Shown in pieces: positions 7,307 through 13,471 of a stretch of 14,820 nucleotides of DNA (its first letter is position 1; the number at the start of each line of letters is the position of its first letter). The notes beneath the pieces were generated by a model, which worked only from the letters and a program-made list of their open reading frames with translations, did not search any database and was not told the origin of the DNA. A program made the translations under genes and the position numbers. This stretch comes from Halanaerobiales bacterium (lineage in GTDB: Bacteria; Bacillota; Halanaerobiia; Halanaerobiales; JADQBU01), in NCBI GenBank assembly GCA_016278435.1, contig JADQBU010000285.1, positions 1 through 14,820 of the forward strand, given 5' to 3'.

Positions 7307-7960
7307 ATGGTAATTGAACGGTCGACTGCGTTTGCTATGCGCTGTCCGCAGTGTGGACGCCAGGAAATTACCCAGATAAATATTTTTCAACTTTCGGGTA
7401 ACACTAAGTATGAAGTTTACTGTGAATGTGGTAGCCAGAAAGCAGCTATCAGTAAGAAGGGTGCTAATCATATTGCTATAGAATATAAATGTATTATCTG
7501 CGATTACCCCCATACTACAGTAATTTTGAAAGAAAATTTCTGGTCCCGGAACCATTTCAGTACCCTGGTCTGTCTTAATACTAATCTGAATCTCGGTTAT
7601 TTTGGTCCTTTTGGGATGATCAAGAAAGAACTGGACCGGCAGCAACAGGAACTGGATTCGATGGCCACTGACCTGGGTTTTGATGATTTTGTAGATCCAG
7701 AAATTATGCTTGATGTTCTTGATATTTTACATGACATATCTGCAGCTGGAGACCTATGCTGCGAATGTGGCAATCAGGAAATTACAATTGAACTTTATTC
7801 AGATAAAATAGAACTGGGCTGTTACAATTGTAACGCTACATTAGTTATACCGGCCTCCAGGAAAAAAGATCTGGATAAATTGAAGATTTGTGATGAAATA
7901 ATATTACATTCATCTTCAGGGGCTAATAAAAATCCCCGTGGTCCCTGGATAAATATATAA
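7307..7960 (+). CDS. Conserved-type protein with several zinc-ribbon Cys pairs, function unknown
   Basis: A 217-residue soluble protein that I cannot assign to a named family. Its 13 cysteines are mostly arranged as knuckles. An N-terminal ribbon is formed by C13-P-Q-C16 with C39-E-C41. A C62-I-I-C65 pair follows. A C-terminal ribbon is formed by C152-E-C154 with C172-Y-N-C175, with the knuckle types in the reverse order of the first ribbon. The segment at about 105-145 is rich in charged and hydrophobic residues and probably helical (KKELDRQQQELD, then DVLDILHDIS). Zinc binding is a safe inference; binding to nucleic acid or protein is only possible. The frame has a TAA at 7292, so ATG 7307 is the first standard start. 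It lies 18 bases before fba and is probably co-transcribed with it. Confidence 0.8.
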   Translation: MVIERSTAFAMRCPQCGRQEITQINIFQLSGNTKYEVYCECGSQKAAISKKGANHIAIEYKCIICDYPHTTVILKENFWSRNHFSTLVCLNTNLNLGYFGPFGMIKKELDRQQQELDSMATDLGFDDFVDPEIMLDVLDILHDISAAGDLCCECGNQEITIELYSDKIELGCYNCNATLVIPASRKKDLDKLKICDEIILHSSSGANKNPRGPWINI

Positions 7961-7978
7961 AGGAGGAGGAATTGGCTG

Positions 7979-8833
7979 ATGGAACTTGTACCAATGAAAG
8001 AGATTCTTGACCGTGCTAACGAAGAAGGTTATGCTGTGGGTGGATTTAATATAAACAATATGGAGTTTCTTCAGGCTATTGTAGAAGCCTCACAGGAATA
8101 TAATTCACCCCTTATCCTCCAGACCAGTGAAGGTGCGATTAAATACATAGGTATCGATTATGTTATAGGAATGGTTCAGGCTGCTGTAAAGAATATTGAT
8201 ATCCCTGTAGCACTCCACCTTGATCATGGGGGGAGTTTTGAAAAGGTAATGGAATGTATTCGCAAAGGATATTCTTCTGTTATGATCGATGGTTCTAAAT
8301 ATCCTTTTGAAGAAAATGTTAAATTAACAAGTAAAGTAGTAGAAGCAGCACATAGTGTCGGGGTTACTGTGGAGGCTGAATTAGGTAAGCTTGGTGGAAA
8401 TGAAGATGATGTTTCTGTTGATGAACGGGAAGCTAAGTTTACAAATCCAGAAGAAGCTGAAGAATTTGTGGAACGAACCGGAGTAGATGCTCTGGCTGTT
8501 GCTATTGGTACTGCTCATGGTGTTTATAAAGGTGACCCTGAACTTGATTTTAAAAGGTTAAAGTTAATTAATGACAGGGTAGATATTCCCCTGGTATTAC
8601 ATGGTGCTTCCGGAGTGCCGGAAAAAGATGTTAAACATGCAGTTTCCCTTGGTATCAACAAGGTTAATGTAAATACTGATTTCCAGCAGGCTTTTACGTC
8701 AAAAATCAGGGAACTCTTTAAGAAAGATTCAGAATTATATGATCCTCGTAAATACTGCGGACCCGGGCGCGATGCAATCCGGGAAGCAGTCAAGGGGAAA
8801 ATAGAATTTCTGGGTAGTAAAGGAAAAGGTTAA
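7979..8833 (+). CDS. fba: Class II fructose-1,6-bisphosphate aldolase
   Basis: A 284-residue zinc-dependent aldolase that splits fructose-1,6-bisphosphate to dihydroxyacetone phosphate and glyceraldehyde-3-phosphate in glycolysis, and runs in reverse in gluconeogenesis. Visible signatures are HLDHGG (80-85, catalytic Asp82 and zinc ligand His83), VEAELGKLGG (131-140, Glu134), the zinc ligands His180 in GTAHGVY and His208 in LHGASG, and the phosphate-binding NVNTD (230-234). AGGAGGAGG directly after the previous stop codon gives the ribosome binding site. The short length and GTAHG style match the FbaA/GatY/KbaY group, so a tagatose-bisphosphate aldolase role is possible. The presence of a single copy without sugar-specific genes favours the glycolytic role. 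It is followed by a terminator. Confidence 0.94.
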   Translation: MELVPMKEILDRANEEGYAVGGFNINNMEFLQAIVEASQEYNSPLILQTSEGAIKYIGIDYVIGMVQAAVKNIDIPVALHLDHGGSFEKVMECIRKGYSSVMIDGSKYPFEENVKLTSKVVEAAHSVGVTVEAELGKLGGNEDDVSVDEREAKFTNPEEAEEFVERTGVDALAVAIGTAHGVYKGDPELDFKRLKLINDRVDIPLVLHGASGVPEKDVKHAVSLGINKVNVNTDFQQAFTSKIRELFKKDSELYDPRKYCGPGRDAIREAVKGKIEFLGSKGKG

Positions 8834-8861
8834 GGTCTGTTTTAACATCCTTCGCAAAAAT

Positions 8862-8890
8862 GCCCCTGTTCAAGGGGCTGCTTGTTTTCT
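8862..8890 (+). terminator. Intrinsic terminator after fba
   Basis: GCCCCT (8862-8867) pairs with AGGGGC (8873-8878) around the loop GTTCA, followed by TGCTTGTTTTCT. The U-tract is interrupted, so termination may be incomplete. It lies about 30 bases after the fba stop codon. Confidence 0.7.
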
Positions 8891-8928
8891 CCCGCACAAA
8901 GAACTATTCTGAATAATTCCCTGAACTT

Positions 8929-8934
8929 TATAAT
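8929..8934 (+). promoter_or_regulatory. Possible promoter (-10) for the exchanger-rho unit
   Basis: A perfect TATAAT lies 34 bases before the TTG start of the exchanger gene, downstream of the fba terminator. The -35 region is poor (TTCTGA at 8907-8912, 16-base spacer), so this call rests mainly on the -10 and the position. Confidence 0.4.
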
Positions 8935-8967
8935 TACAATAGATAAAATTTTGAAAGGAGCTCTAAA

Positions 8968-9981
8968 TTGATATCTTTATGGGTTAATTTCTTAGTTCTG
9001 GCCGGATTAATCATAATATCCGGTACATATCTCGCCCGGTTTGGTGATATTATTGCCGAAAAAACTGGTCTCGGGCAGGCTCTGATCGGCATGATTCTGG
9101 TAGCTATGGCTACATCTCTACCAGAACTGGTAACCAGTATAACTTCTTCTACAATAGGGGCTCCAGATATTGCTGTGGGTAATGTTTTCGGTAGTAACAC
9201 TTTTAATCTCCTGATACTGGCAATTACAGATTTATTACACGGCCCCGGTCCTTTGATGCTCAGGGTTCGTTATAGTCATATCCTTTCAGGACTGCTGGGG
9301 ATTTTACTCTCTGGTCTGGTTGTTTTCAGTATTATTATTTATAATTTTACATCAATCCAGGTAGGTATAATGGGAATCGGACTTGATAGTATCATAATAT
9401 TACTTGTCTACCTGATTGGAATCAGACTGGTTTTCCGCTATGAAAAGAAGAATCCCCTGGATAAAGCTGAGGATGAAAAGGATGTTGTTCCTACTGATAT
9501 TTCTCTGCAAAAAGCTGCAGCTGGATTTTTATTCTGTGCTTTGATAATAGTGCTGACCGGGGTAAGATTAACAGTTGTAAGTGATAAGATTGCCCAGTTG
9601 ACTGGTTTACAGCAGAGTTTTGTGGGAACGATCATGGTTGCAGCAGCTACTTCTCTGCCTGAACTGGTTGCCTCAATATCTGCTATCCGGATAAATGCCT
9701 ACAATATGGCTATCGGGAATGTGCTGGGAAGCAATATATTTAATATGATTATCGTATTTTTTGCAGATATTTTTTACCGCCCCGGGTTTATTCTGGCTTC
9801 AGTCAGTCTGGACCATATTGTAACTGCCATGGTGGGGCTGATGATGAGTGCGATTGCTCTAATTGGCCTGTTTTACCGTTCGCGGCGGACAATCTTTACC
9901 ATCGGCTGGGATTCATTGTTTATCACTATCACCTATTTTACAGGTGTATATCTGTTAATTAAATTGGGGATAGAAATTTAA
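8968..9981 (+). CDS. Calcium/sodium antiporter, CaCA family (YrbG-like)
   Basis: A 337-residue integral membrane exchanger of the Ca2+:cation antiporter superfamily. It shows the two internal alpha repeats typical of the family: VAMATSLPELVTSI with GNVFGSNTFN (residues 45-80), and VAAATSLPELVASI with GNVLGSNIFN (224-259). The conserved Glu53 and Glu232 would sit in the ion pathway. About ten hydrophobic segments are seen, split by a charged cytoplasmic-type loop at about 157-180 (RYEKKNPLDKAEDEKD). The TTG at 8968 is supported by GAAAGGAG 7 bases upstream and gives a normal N-terminal membrane segment. The gene precedes rho by 33 bases, so they may share a transcript, without an obvious functional link. 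Whether the coupling ion is Na+ or H+ cannot be told from sequence. Confidence 0.9.
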   Translation: MISLWVNFLVLAGLIIISGTYLARFGDIIAEKTGLGQALIGMILVAMATSLPELVTSITSSTIGAPDIAVGNVFGSNTFNLLILAITDLLHGPGPLMLRVRYSHILSGLLGILLSGLVVFSIIIYNFTSIQVGIMGIGLDSIIILLVYLIGIRLVFRYEKKNPLDKAEDEKDVVPTDISLQKAAAGFLFCALIIVLTGVRLTVVSDKIAQLTGLQQSFVGTIMVAAATSLPELVASISAIRINAYNMAIGNVLGSNIFNMIIVFFADIFYRPGFILASVSLDHIVTAMVGLMMSAIALIGLFYRSRRTIFTIGWDSLFITITYFTGVYLLIKLGIEI

Positions 9982-10014
9982 AATATTAATTTAACTTAGA
10001 AAGGTGGATTTTTA

Positions 10015-11280
10015 TTGCTTAATATTAGTGAACTGGAGAGAAAAACAATAACCGAACTACATAAACTGGCGAGGGAACTGGATGTCAGCGGTTATTCCCA
10101 GATGAGAAAGAAAGATTTAATTTTTGCGATATTAAAGAAGGAGACTGAAAAAGGTGGACACATTTTTGCTGAAGGTGTACTGGAGGTAATCCCCAATGAG
10201 GGTTATGGATTTCTCCGCCCATCAAAATATATTCCTTCCAGTGATGATATATATATTTCTGCATCCCAGATAAGAAGATTTGAACTACGGACTGGTGATG
10301 TTGTCTCTGGACAGGTCCGCGAGCCTAAAGATAATGAAAGGTATTTTGCTCTGTTAAGAATCGAAGCTGTTAATTATCATAATCCAGAAAAATCCAAGGA
10401 CCGGGCTTTTTTTGAGGATTTGACTCCTCTTTATCCGGAAGAGAGGCTTAAACTGGAATACCATTCCAATGAGATATCGACCCGTTTGATAGACCTGATT
10501 GCTCCGATAGGTAAAGGGCAGAGGGGATTAATAGTTTCTCCACCTAAGGCCGGTAAAACCGTGTTATTGAAGAAAATTGCCAATAGCATTTCTGCCAATT
10601 ATCCTGAAGCCAAATTGATGATTCTTTTGATTGATGAAAGACCGGAAGAGGTTACAGATATGTCGAGGTCTGTTGATGCCGAGGTAATCAGTTCAACTTT
10701 TGATGAAAAGCCAGAAGACCATATCAAAGTAGCCAGTCTTGTCCTGAAGAAGGCCAAGAGACTGGTTGAACATAAAAATGATGTAGTAATCCTGCTCGAC
10801 AGTATTACCCGCCTGGCCCGGGCTACAAATGTAACTACTCCCCCCAGTGGACGGACATTATCAGGTGGGCTTGATCCTTCAGCCATGCATTTTCCCAAAA
10901 GATTTTTCGGGGCTGGTAGAAATATCGAAGAAGGAGGTAGCCTGACCATTCTGGCTACAGCACTTGTTGACACCGGGAGCCGGATGGATGATGTTATATA
11001 TGAGGAGTTTAAAGGAACCGGTAATATGGAACTGCATCTTGACCGGAGGCTCTCTGAGAGCAGAATTTTCCCGGCTTTAAATATTCAGCTTTCCGGTACC
11101 AGGAAGGAAGAGGATCTTTTATCTGAAAGTGAATTAAAGACCATCTGGAACCTGCGGCGGGAGGTAAGAAACTTAAACGATATAGATGTCATGGAAACTA
11201 TTATCAAACAACTTAAGAATACTAAAGATAATGAAGAATTATTGATGGTGCTGGATAAGATACTTTCCGATGTTTCCTGA
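10015..11280 (+). CDS. rho: Transcription termination factor Rho
   Basis: A 421-residue hexameric RNA-dependent ATPase that ends transcription at Rho-dependent sites. The N-terminal helical Rho_N domain (about 1-45, TITELHKLARELDVSGYSQM) is followed by the cold-shock-like RNA-binding domain with GYGFLRP (63-69). The motor domain carries Walker A SPPKAGKT (175-182), the Glu-containing DERPEEVTDM (207-216), Walker B VVILLDSITRLARA (257-270), and GGLDPSAMHFPKRFFGAGRN (284-303). There is no long insertion between the N-terminal and RNA-binding domains, unlike Rho of high-GC actinobacteria. TTG at 10015 is chosen because AAAGGTGG lies 8 bases upstream. No intrinsic terminator was recognised directly after its stop codon, which leads into the structured gap at 11281-11640. 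Confidence 0.97.
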   Translation: MLNISELERKTITELHKLARELDVSGYSQMRKKDLIFAILKKETEKGGHIFAEGVLEVIPNEGYGFLRPSKYIPSSDDIYISASQIRRFELRTGDVVSGQVREPKDNERYFALLRIEAVNYHNPEKSKDRAFFEDLTPLYPEERLKLEYHSNEISTRLIDLIAPIGKGQRGLIVSPPKAGKTVLLKKIANSISANYPEAKLMILLIDERPEEVTDMSRSVDAEVISSTFDEKPEDHIKVASLVLKKAKRLVEHKNDVVILLDSITRLARATNVTTPPSGRTLSGGLDPSAMHFPKRFFGAGRNIEEGGSLTILATALVDTGSRMDDVIYEEFKGTGNMELHLDRRLSESRIFPALNIQLSGTRKEEDLLSESELKTIWNLRREVRNLNDIDVMETIIKQLKNTKDNEELLMVLDKILSDVS

Positions 11281-11292
11281 TCAGGGTTGGGA

Positions 11293-11334
11293 GTGTTGAA
11301 TAATATTTTAAATTTTTTGATAGAGAATCTTTGC
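11293..11334 (+). repeat. Imperfect direct repeat, left copy
   Basis: GTGTTGAATAA (11293-11303), ATTTTTTG (11312-11319) and ATCTTTGC (11327-11334) recur in the same order at 11431-11471, with different spacers. The 11-base block is exact. The AT-rich blocks could match by chance, but the shared order and similar total length (42 and 41 bases) support a real duplication. Confidence 0.45.
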
Positions 11335-11345
11335 GAATTTATAAA
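11317..11345 (+). promoter_or_regulatory. Promoter-like hexamers before the structured intergenic core
   Basis: TTGATA (11317-11322), a 17-base spacer and TATAAA (11340-11345) predict a transcript start near 11352. That is just before the first hairpin arm and would define a small RNA. The surrounding AT-richness makes chance matches possible. Confidence 0.35.
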
Positions 11346-11363
11346 GAAATTAGGTCGAAACTC

Positions 11364-11402
11364 ACTGGCGCTCTTTATTTAACACGCATGGTAAGCGCCA
11401 GT
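11364..11402. repeat. Perfect 9-base inverted repeat with 21-base loop
   Basis: ACTGGCGCT (11364-11372) and AGCGCCAGT (11394-11402) are exact reverse complements and GC-rich in an otherwise AT-rich spacer. The loop contains TTTATTTAACAC, which is itself complementary to 11431-11442. There is no T-run after it, so it is not an intrinsic terminator. Confidence 0.8.
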
Positions 11403-11430
11403 ACTCGCACATCGAGTTGCATCGCAGGAT

Positions 11431-11471
11431 GTGTTGAATAAATTTTTTGGGATTTATTTATTGATCTTTGC
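11431..11471 (+). repeat. Imperfect direct repeat, right copy
   Basis: GTGTTGAATAA (11431-11441), ATTTTTTG (11442-11449) and ATCTTTGC (11464-11471) match the left copy 137-138 bases upstream. The GC-rich hairpin core lies between the two copies. Confidence 0.45.
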
Positions 11472-11503
11472 TATATGAACTGTGACGCGGTCACGAAGCT
11501 AAT

Positions 11504-11549
11504 ACTAACCTAACCTTTGTGTAAATAGAATATAAATTGATAGGTTAGT
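11504..11549. repeat. Perfect 9-base inverted repeat with 28-base loop
   Basis: ACTAACCTA (11504-11512) and TAGGTTAGT (11541-11549) are exact reverse complements. The loop is AT-rich. It may be a distal helix of the candidate RNA or a protein-binding palindrome. Confidence 0.65.
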
Positions 11550-11640
11550 GAGTAATAGATGAACCAAAAAATTTTATTTAATGATAACTCCTGTTTGAAG
11601 TAAATTAAAGTTTTGTTTAATATTCAAAGAAAAATGTTTA

Positions 11641-11669
11641 TTGAAACTATATCCTGGCTGTGTTATAAT
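11641..11669 (+). promoter_or_regulatory. Consensus vegetative promoter of rpmE, extended -10
   Basis: TTGAAA (11641-11646), a 17-base spacer, and a perfect TATAAT (11664-11669) preceded by TG one base before it (11661-11662). This is the best promoter in the window. The predicted leader to the rpmE ATG is about 42 bases, too short for a riboswitch. A weaker pair, TTGAAG (11595-11600) and TAATAT (11618-11623), lies just upstream and could be a tandem promoter. Confidence 0.85.
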
Positions 11670-11717
11670 ATTGCTCAGGAGATTTTATGTAAAAAAAGGG
11701 AGAAAGAGGTGAAAGAA

Positions 11718-11939
11718 ATGCAGAAAGATACTCATCCCGAAGTAAAAGAAACTACTGTCACCTGTGCCTGTGGCGAAGTTTATCATACCAGATCTACCAG
11801 GGAAGAAATCAGGGTTGAGGTTTGTTCAAGCTGCCATCCTTTTTATACCGGCAAAAAACGTAAAGGGGCTAAAGGCGGCAGGGTTGAAAGGTTTAATAGA
11901 AAATACGGATTTTCCGAAGAAGAAGAAGAGGAAGAATAA
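11718..11939 (+). CDS. rpmE: Ribosomal protein bL31, zinc-binding form
   Basis: A 73-residue large-subunit ribosomal protein. The start HPEV and the zinc ligands Cys16, Cys18, Cys36 and Cys39 (TCACGEVYHTRST then CSSCHPFYTGK) identify the Cys-containing (C+) form of bL31. ATG at 11718 is preferred because GAGGTGA is 5 bases upstream and the product begins like other L31 proteins (MQKDTHPE). GTG at 11709 with AGGGAG upstream is a possible alternative adding three residues. The frame also stays open further left to 11613, but that extension has no family support. The C-terminus after NRKYGF is SEEEEEEE, an acidic tail beyond the usual end. A consensus promoter precedes it and a strong terminator follows. 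Confidence 0.95.
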   Translation: MQKDTHPEVKETTVTCACGEVYHTRSTREEIRVEVCSSCHPFYTGKKRKGAKGGRVERFNRKYGFSEEEEEEE

Positions 11940-11946
11940 AAAAATC

Positions 11947-11974
11947 GCAGGGCATATGCTCTGCTTTTTTTTTT
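11947..11974 (+). terminator. Strong intrinsic terminator between rpmE and tdk
   Basis: GCAGGGC (11947-11953) pairs with GCTCTGC (11958-11964), including one G-T pair, around the loop ATAT. Ten consecutive T follow directly. It lies inside the rpmE-tdk-DUF1385-prfA-prmC run, only 26 bases before the tdk start. Confidence 0.9.
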
Positions 11975-12000
11975 GAATTATTAAGTGTGAGGTGCATTTC

Positions 12001-12600
12001 ATGTATAAAATAAGTAATAGTGGCTGGATTGAAGTCATAGTGGGACCAATGTATTCCGGGAAAAGTGAGGAACTTATCCGCCGTATTAGAAGAGTCAAGA
12101 TTGCCCGGCAGAAGGTTAAGGTATTTAAACCTTTGATTGATAATAGGTATAGTAAAAGTGATGTAGTCTCACACAGTGGAGACAGTATTGAAGCAATTTC
12201 CATCGACCATCCAGAGGAGATGTTTGCTAAAATTACGGATGATACCGATGTTATCGGTATTGATGAAATACAATTTTTCCATCCTGAGATAGTTGGAATC
12301 TGCGAAAAACTGGCAGATGATAATAAACGAGTGATTGTTGCCGGGCTGGACCGTGATTTCCGGGGAGAACCCTTTACTCCGGTTCCGGAATTAATGGCCC
12401 GGGCAGAATATATAGATAAACTTCATGCTATCTGTGTTATCTGCGGGGATCCGGCTACCAGAACACAGAGATTGATCGACGGCAAACCGGCATCATATGA
12501 TGACCCAGTCATTATGGTCGGTTCCCAGGAAGTTTATGAAGCTCGCTGTCGATATTGCCATGAAGTACTTAAAGACAAGAAGGTGGTACAATATGAATAA
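12001..12600 (+). CDS. tdk: Thymidine kinase (type II)
   Basis: A 199-residue enzyme that phosphorylates thymidine with ATP in nucleoside salvage. The P-loop is GPMYSGKS (15-22), the DEIQFF motif (88-93) holds the catalytic Glu89, and the lasso-type substrate loop contains GKPASYDDPVIMVG (161-174). The structural zinc site is formed by Cys145, Cys148, Cys183 and Cys186. ATG at 12001 is preferred over the in-frame GTG at 11992, because GAGGTG at 11989-11994 is then the ribosome binding site with 6-base spacing. No separate promoter was recognised in the 26 bases after the rpmE terminator, so expression may depend on read-through. The last 8 bases overlap the next gene. Confidence 0.96.
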   Translation: MYKISNSGWIEVIVGPMYSGKSEELIRRIRRVKIARQKVKVFKPLIDNRYSKSDVVSHSGDSIEAISIDHPEEMFAKITDDTDVIGIDEIQFFHPEIVGICEKLADDNKRVIVAGLDRDFRGEPFTPVPELMARAEYIDKLHAICVICGDPATRTQRLIDGKPASYDDPVIMVGSQEVYEARCRYCHEVLKDKKVVQYE

Positions 12601-13471
12601 AAAAAATTACGGTGGTCAAGCTGTAATTGAAGGGGTAATGATGAAAGGTGAAACCAGGATGGCAATTGCTGTCCGTAAATCCCCTGACAATATTATTTTA
12701 AAGGAAGAAAATTTAAGGGGAAATAGATTTCCCTTTTTGAAATGGCCCTTTATCAGGGGCATAGTTTCATTATTAAGTTCACTTGTTATCGGTTTAAAAG
12801 CCCTTACTTTTTCTGCCAATGTGGTAGCTGAAGAAGAAGGGGAAGAACTTTCGTTCTGGGAAATATTACTGAGCATTGTAGTTTCCTTCGGTCTTGCTAT
12901 CTTATTGTTTGTAGCATTACCGGCCGGTATAATTTCCCTGATTCAAAAATATATTAGCTATAATATAATACTAAATGTTATCGAAGGTATGATTAAAATT
13001 ACTGCATTTTTGTTATATATATTTTTTATTTCCCGCCTGCAGGATATTAAAAGGGTATTTGCCTACCACGGGGCCGAACACAAGGTAATCCATAATTATG
13101 AATCCGATAAGCCTTTAACCATCGATAATGCCAGGACTTTTACTACACTACACCCCCGCTGTGGTACTAATTTTCTCTTTATCGTAATTATCCTCAGTAT
13201 ATTTTTCTTTTCTTTTTTCGGCCGTCCCCCATTATTACAGAGGATTTTTTATCACATTTTACTGCTGCCGGTAATTGCCGGTGTTTCTTATGAGGTAATC
13301 AGGAAGGCCGGGCAAGATAATTGCAATCCGTTGGTCCGAATACTGTCAACTCCAGGGTTATGGCTGCAGAAACTTACAACAAATGAACCTGATGACTCCA
13401 TGTTGGAGGTAGCCATCAAAGCTTTAGAGGCAGTTCTGCCGGAAGAGGAAAGGGGGAACGCAGTTGAGTGA
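12593..13471 (+). CDS. DUF1385 membrane protein (YqhQ family)
   Basis: A 292-residue integral membrane protein of the DUF1385 family, recognised by its N-terminal YGGQAVIEGVMMKG (residues 6-19) and by the internal YHGAEHKVIHNYE and LHPRCGTNFLF blocks. About five hydrophobic segments are visible, including the stretch after FWEILLSIVV and the pairs flanking the PRCGTNF region. The conserved His, Cys and Glu residues would suit metal binding or catalysis, but no function can be assigned from sequence. ATG at 12593 overlaps the tdk stop by 8 bases, with AAGGTGG 6 bases upstream, indicating translational coupling. The 3' end overlaps prfA by 8 bases as well. The position between tdk and prfA is a known arrangement in Firmicutes. 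Confidence 0.92.
   Translation: MNKKNYGGQAVIEGVMMKGETRMAIAVRKSPDNIILKEENLRGNRFPFLKWPFIRGIVSLLSSLVIGLKALTFSANVVAEEEGEELSFWEILLSIVVSFGLAILLFVALPAGIISLIQKYISYNIILNVIEGMIKITAFLLYIFFISRLQDIKRVFAYHGAEHKVIHNYESDKPLTIDNARTFTTLHPRCGTNFLFIVIILSIFFFSFFGRPPLLQRIFYHILLLPVIAGVSYEVIRKAGQDNCNPLVRILSTPGLWLQKLTTNEPDDSMLEVAIKALEAVLPEEERGNAVE

Larger units (their letters stand above)
11352..11550 (+). ncRNA. Candidate structured small RNA (speculative)
   Basis: Starting after the promoter-like site, the sequence can fold as several helices: ACTGGCGCT with AGCGCCAGT (11364-11372 and 11394-11402), ACTCG with CGAGT (11403-11407 and 11413-11417), GTGAC with GTCAC (11482-11486 and 11490-11494), and ACTAACCTA with TAGGTTAGT (11504-11512 and 11541-11549). 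In addition TTTATTTAACAC (11374-11385), in the first loop, pairs with GTGTTGAATAAA (11431-11442) through 12 pairs including one G-U, which would make a pseudoknot. I do not recognise a known RNA family (not tmRNA, SRP or RNase P RNA by inspection). No clear terminator closes it, so the right end is only a guess. Confidence 0.25.
11281..11640. other. Gene-free stretch rich in inverted repeats between rho and rpmE
   Basis: About 360 bases with no credible coding frame. The left part (11281-11350) and right part (11551-11640) are AT-rich. The core (11357-11500) contains GC-rich words unlike ordinary spacers in the window. It holds at least four hairpins, a possible long-range pairing, an imperfect direct repeat and a promoter-like pair of hexamers, each listed separately. 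It could be a small RNA gene, a dispersed intergenic repeat or the remnant of a mobile element; sequence alone does not decide. Confidence 0.7.

Noticed and set aside
10599..10973. Minus-strand open frame of 124 codons inside rho
   Set aside because: It is the shadow of the conserved Rho motor domain; its composition follows the antisense of that gene.
11276..11285. CCTGATCAGG palindrome across the rho stop codon as a terminator
   Set aside because: It has no loop and no T-run; a 10-base self-complementary word at this place is probably chance.
11613..11717. Upstream extension of the rpmE reading frame
   Set aside because: It would cover the consensus promoter and the ribosome binding site, and the added residues do not resemble L31.
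11826..12203. Minus-strand open frame across rpmE, its terminator and tdk
   Set aside because: It crosses two well-identified genes and the terminator's T-run; it is a chance frame.
12497..12592. Earlier in-frame ATG for the DUF1385 gene
   Set aside because: It would overlap tdk by about 100 bases, has no family similarity and lacks the good ribosome binding site found before 12593.
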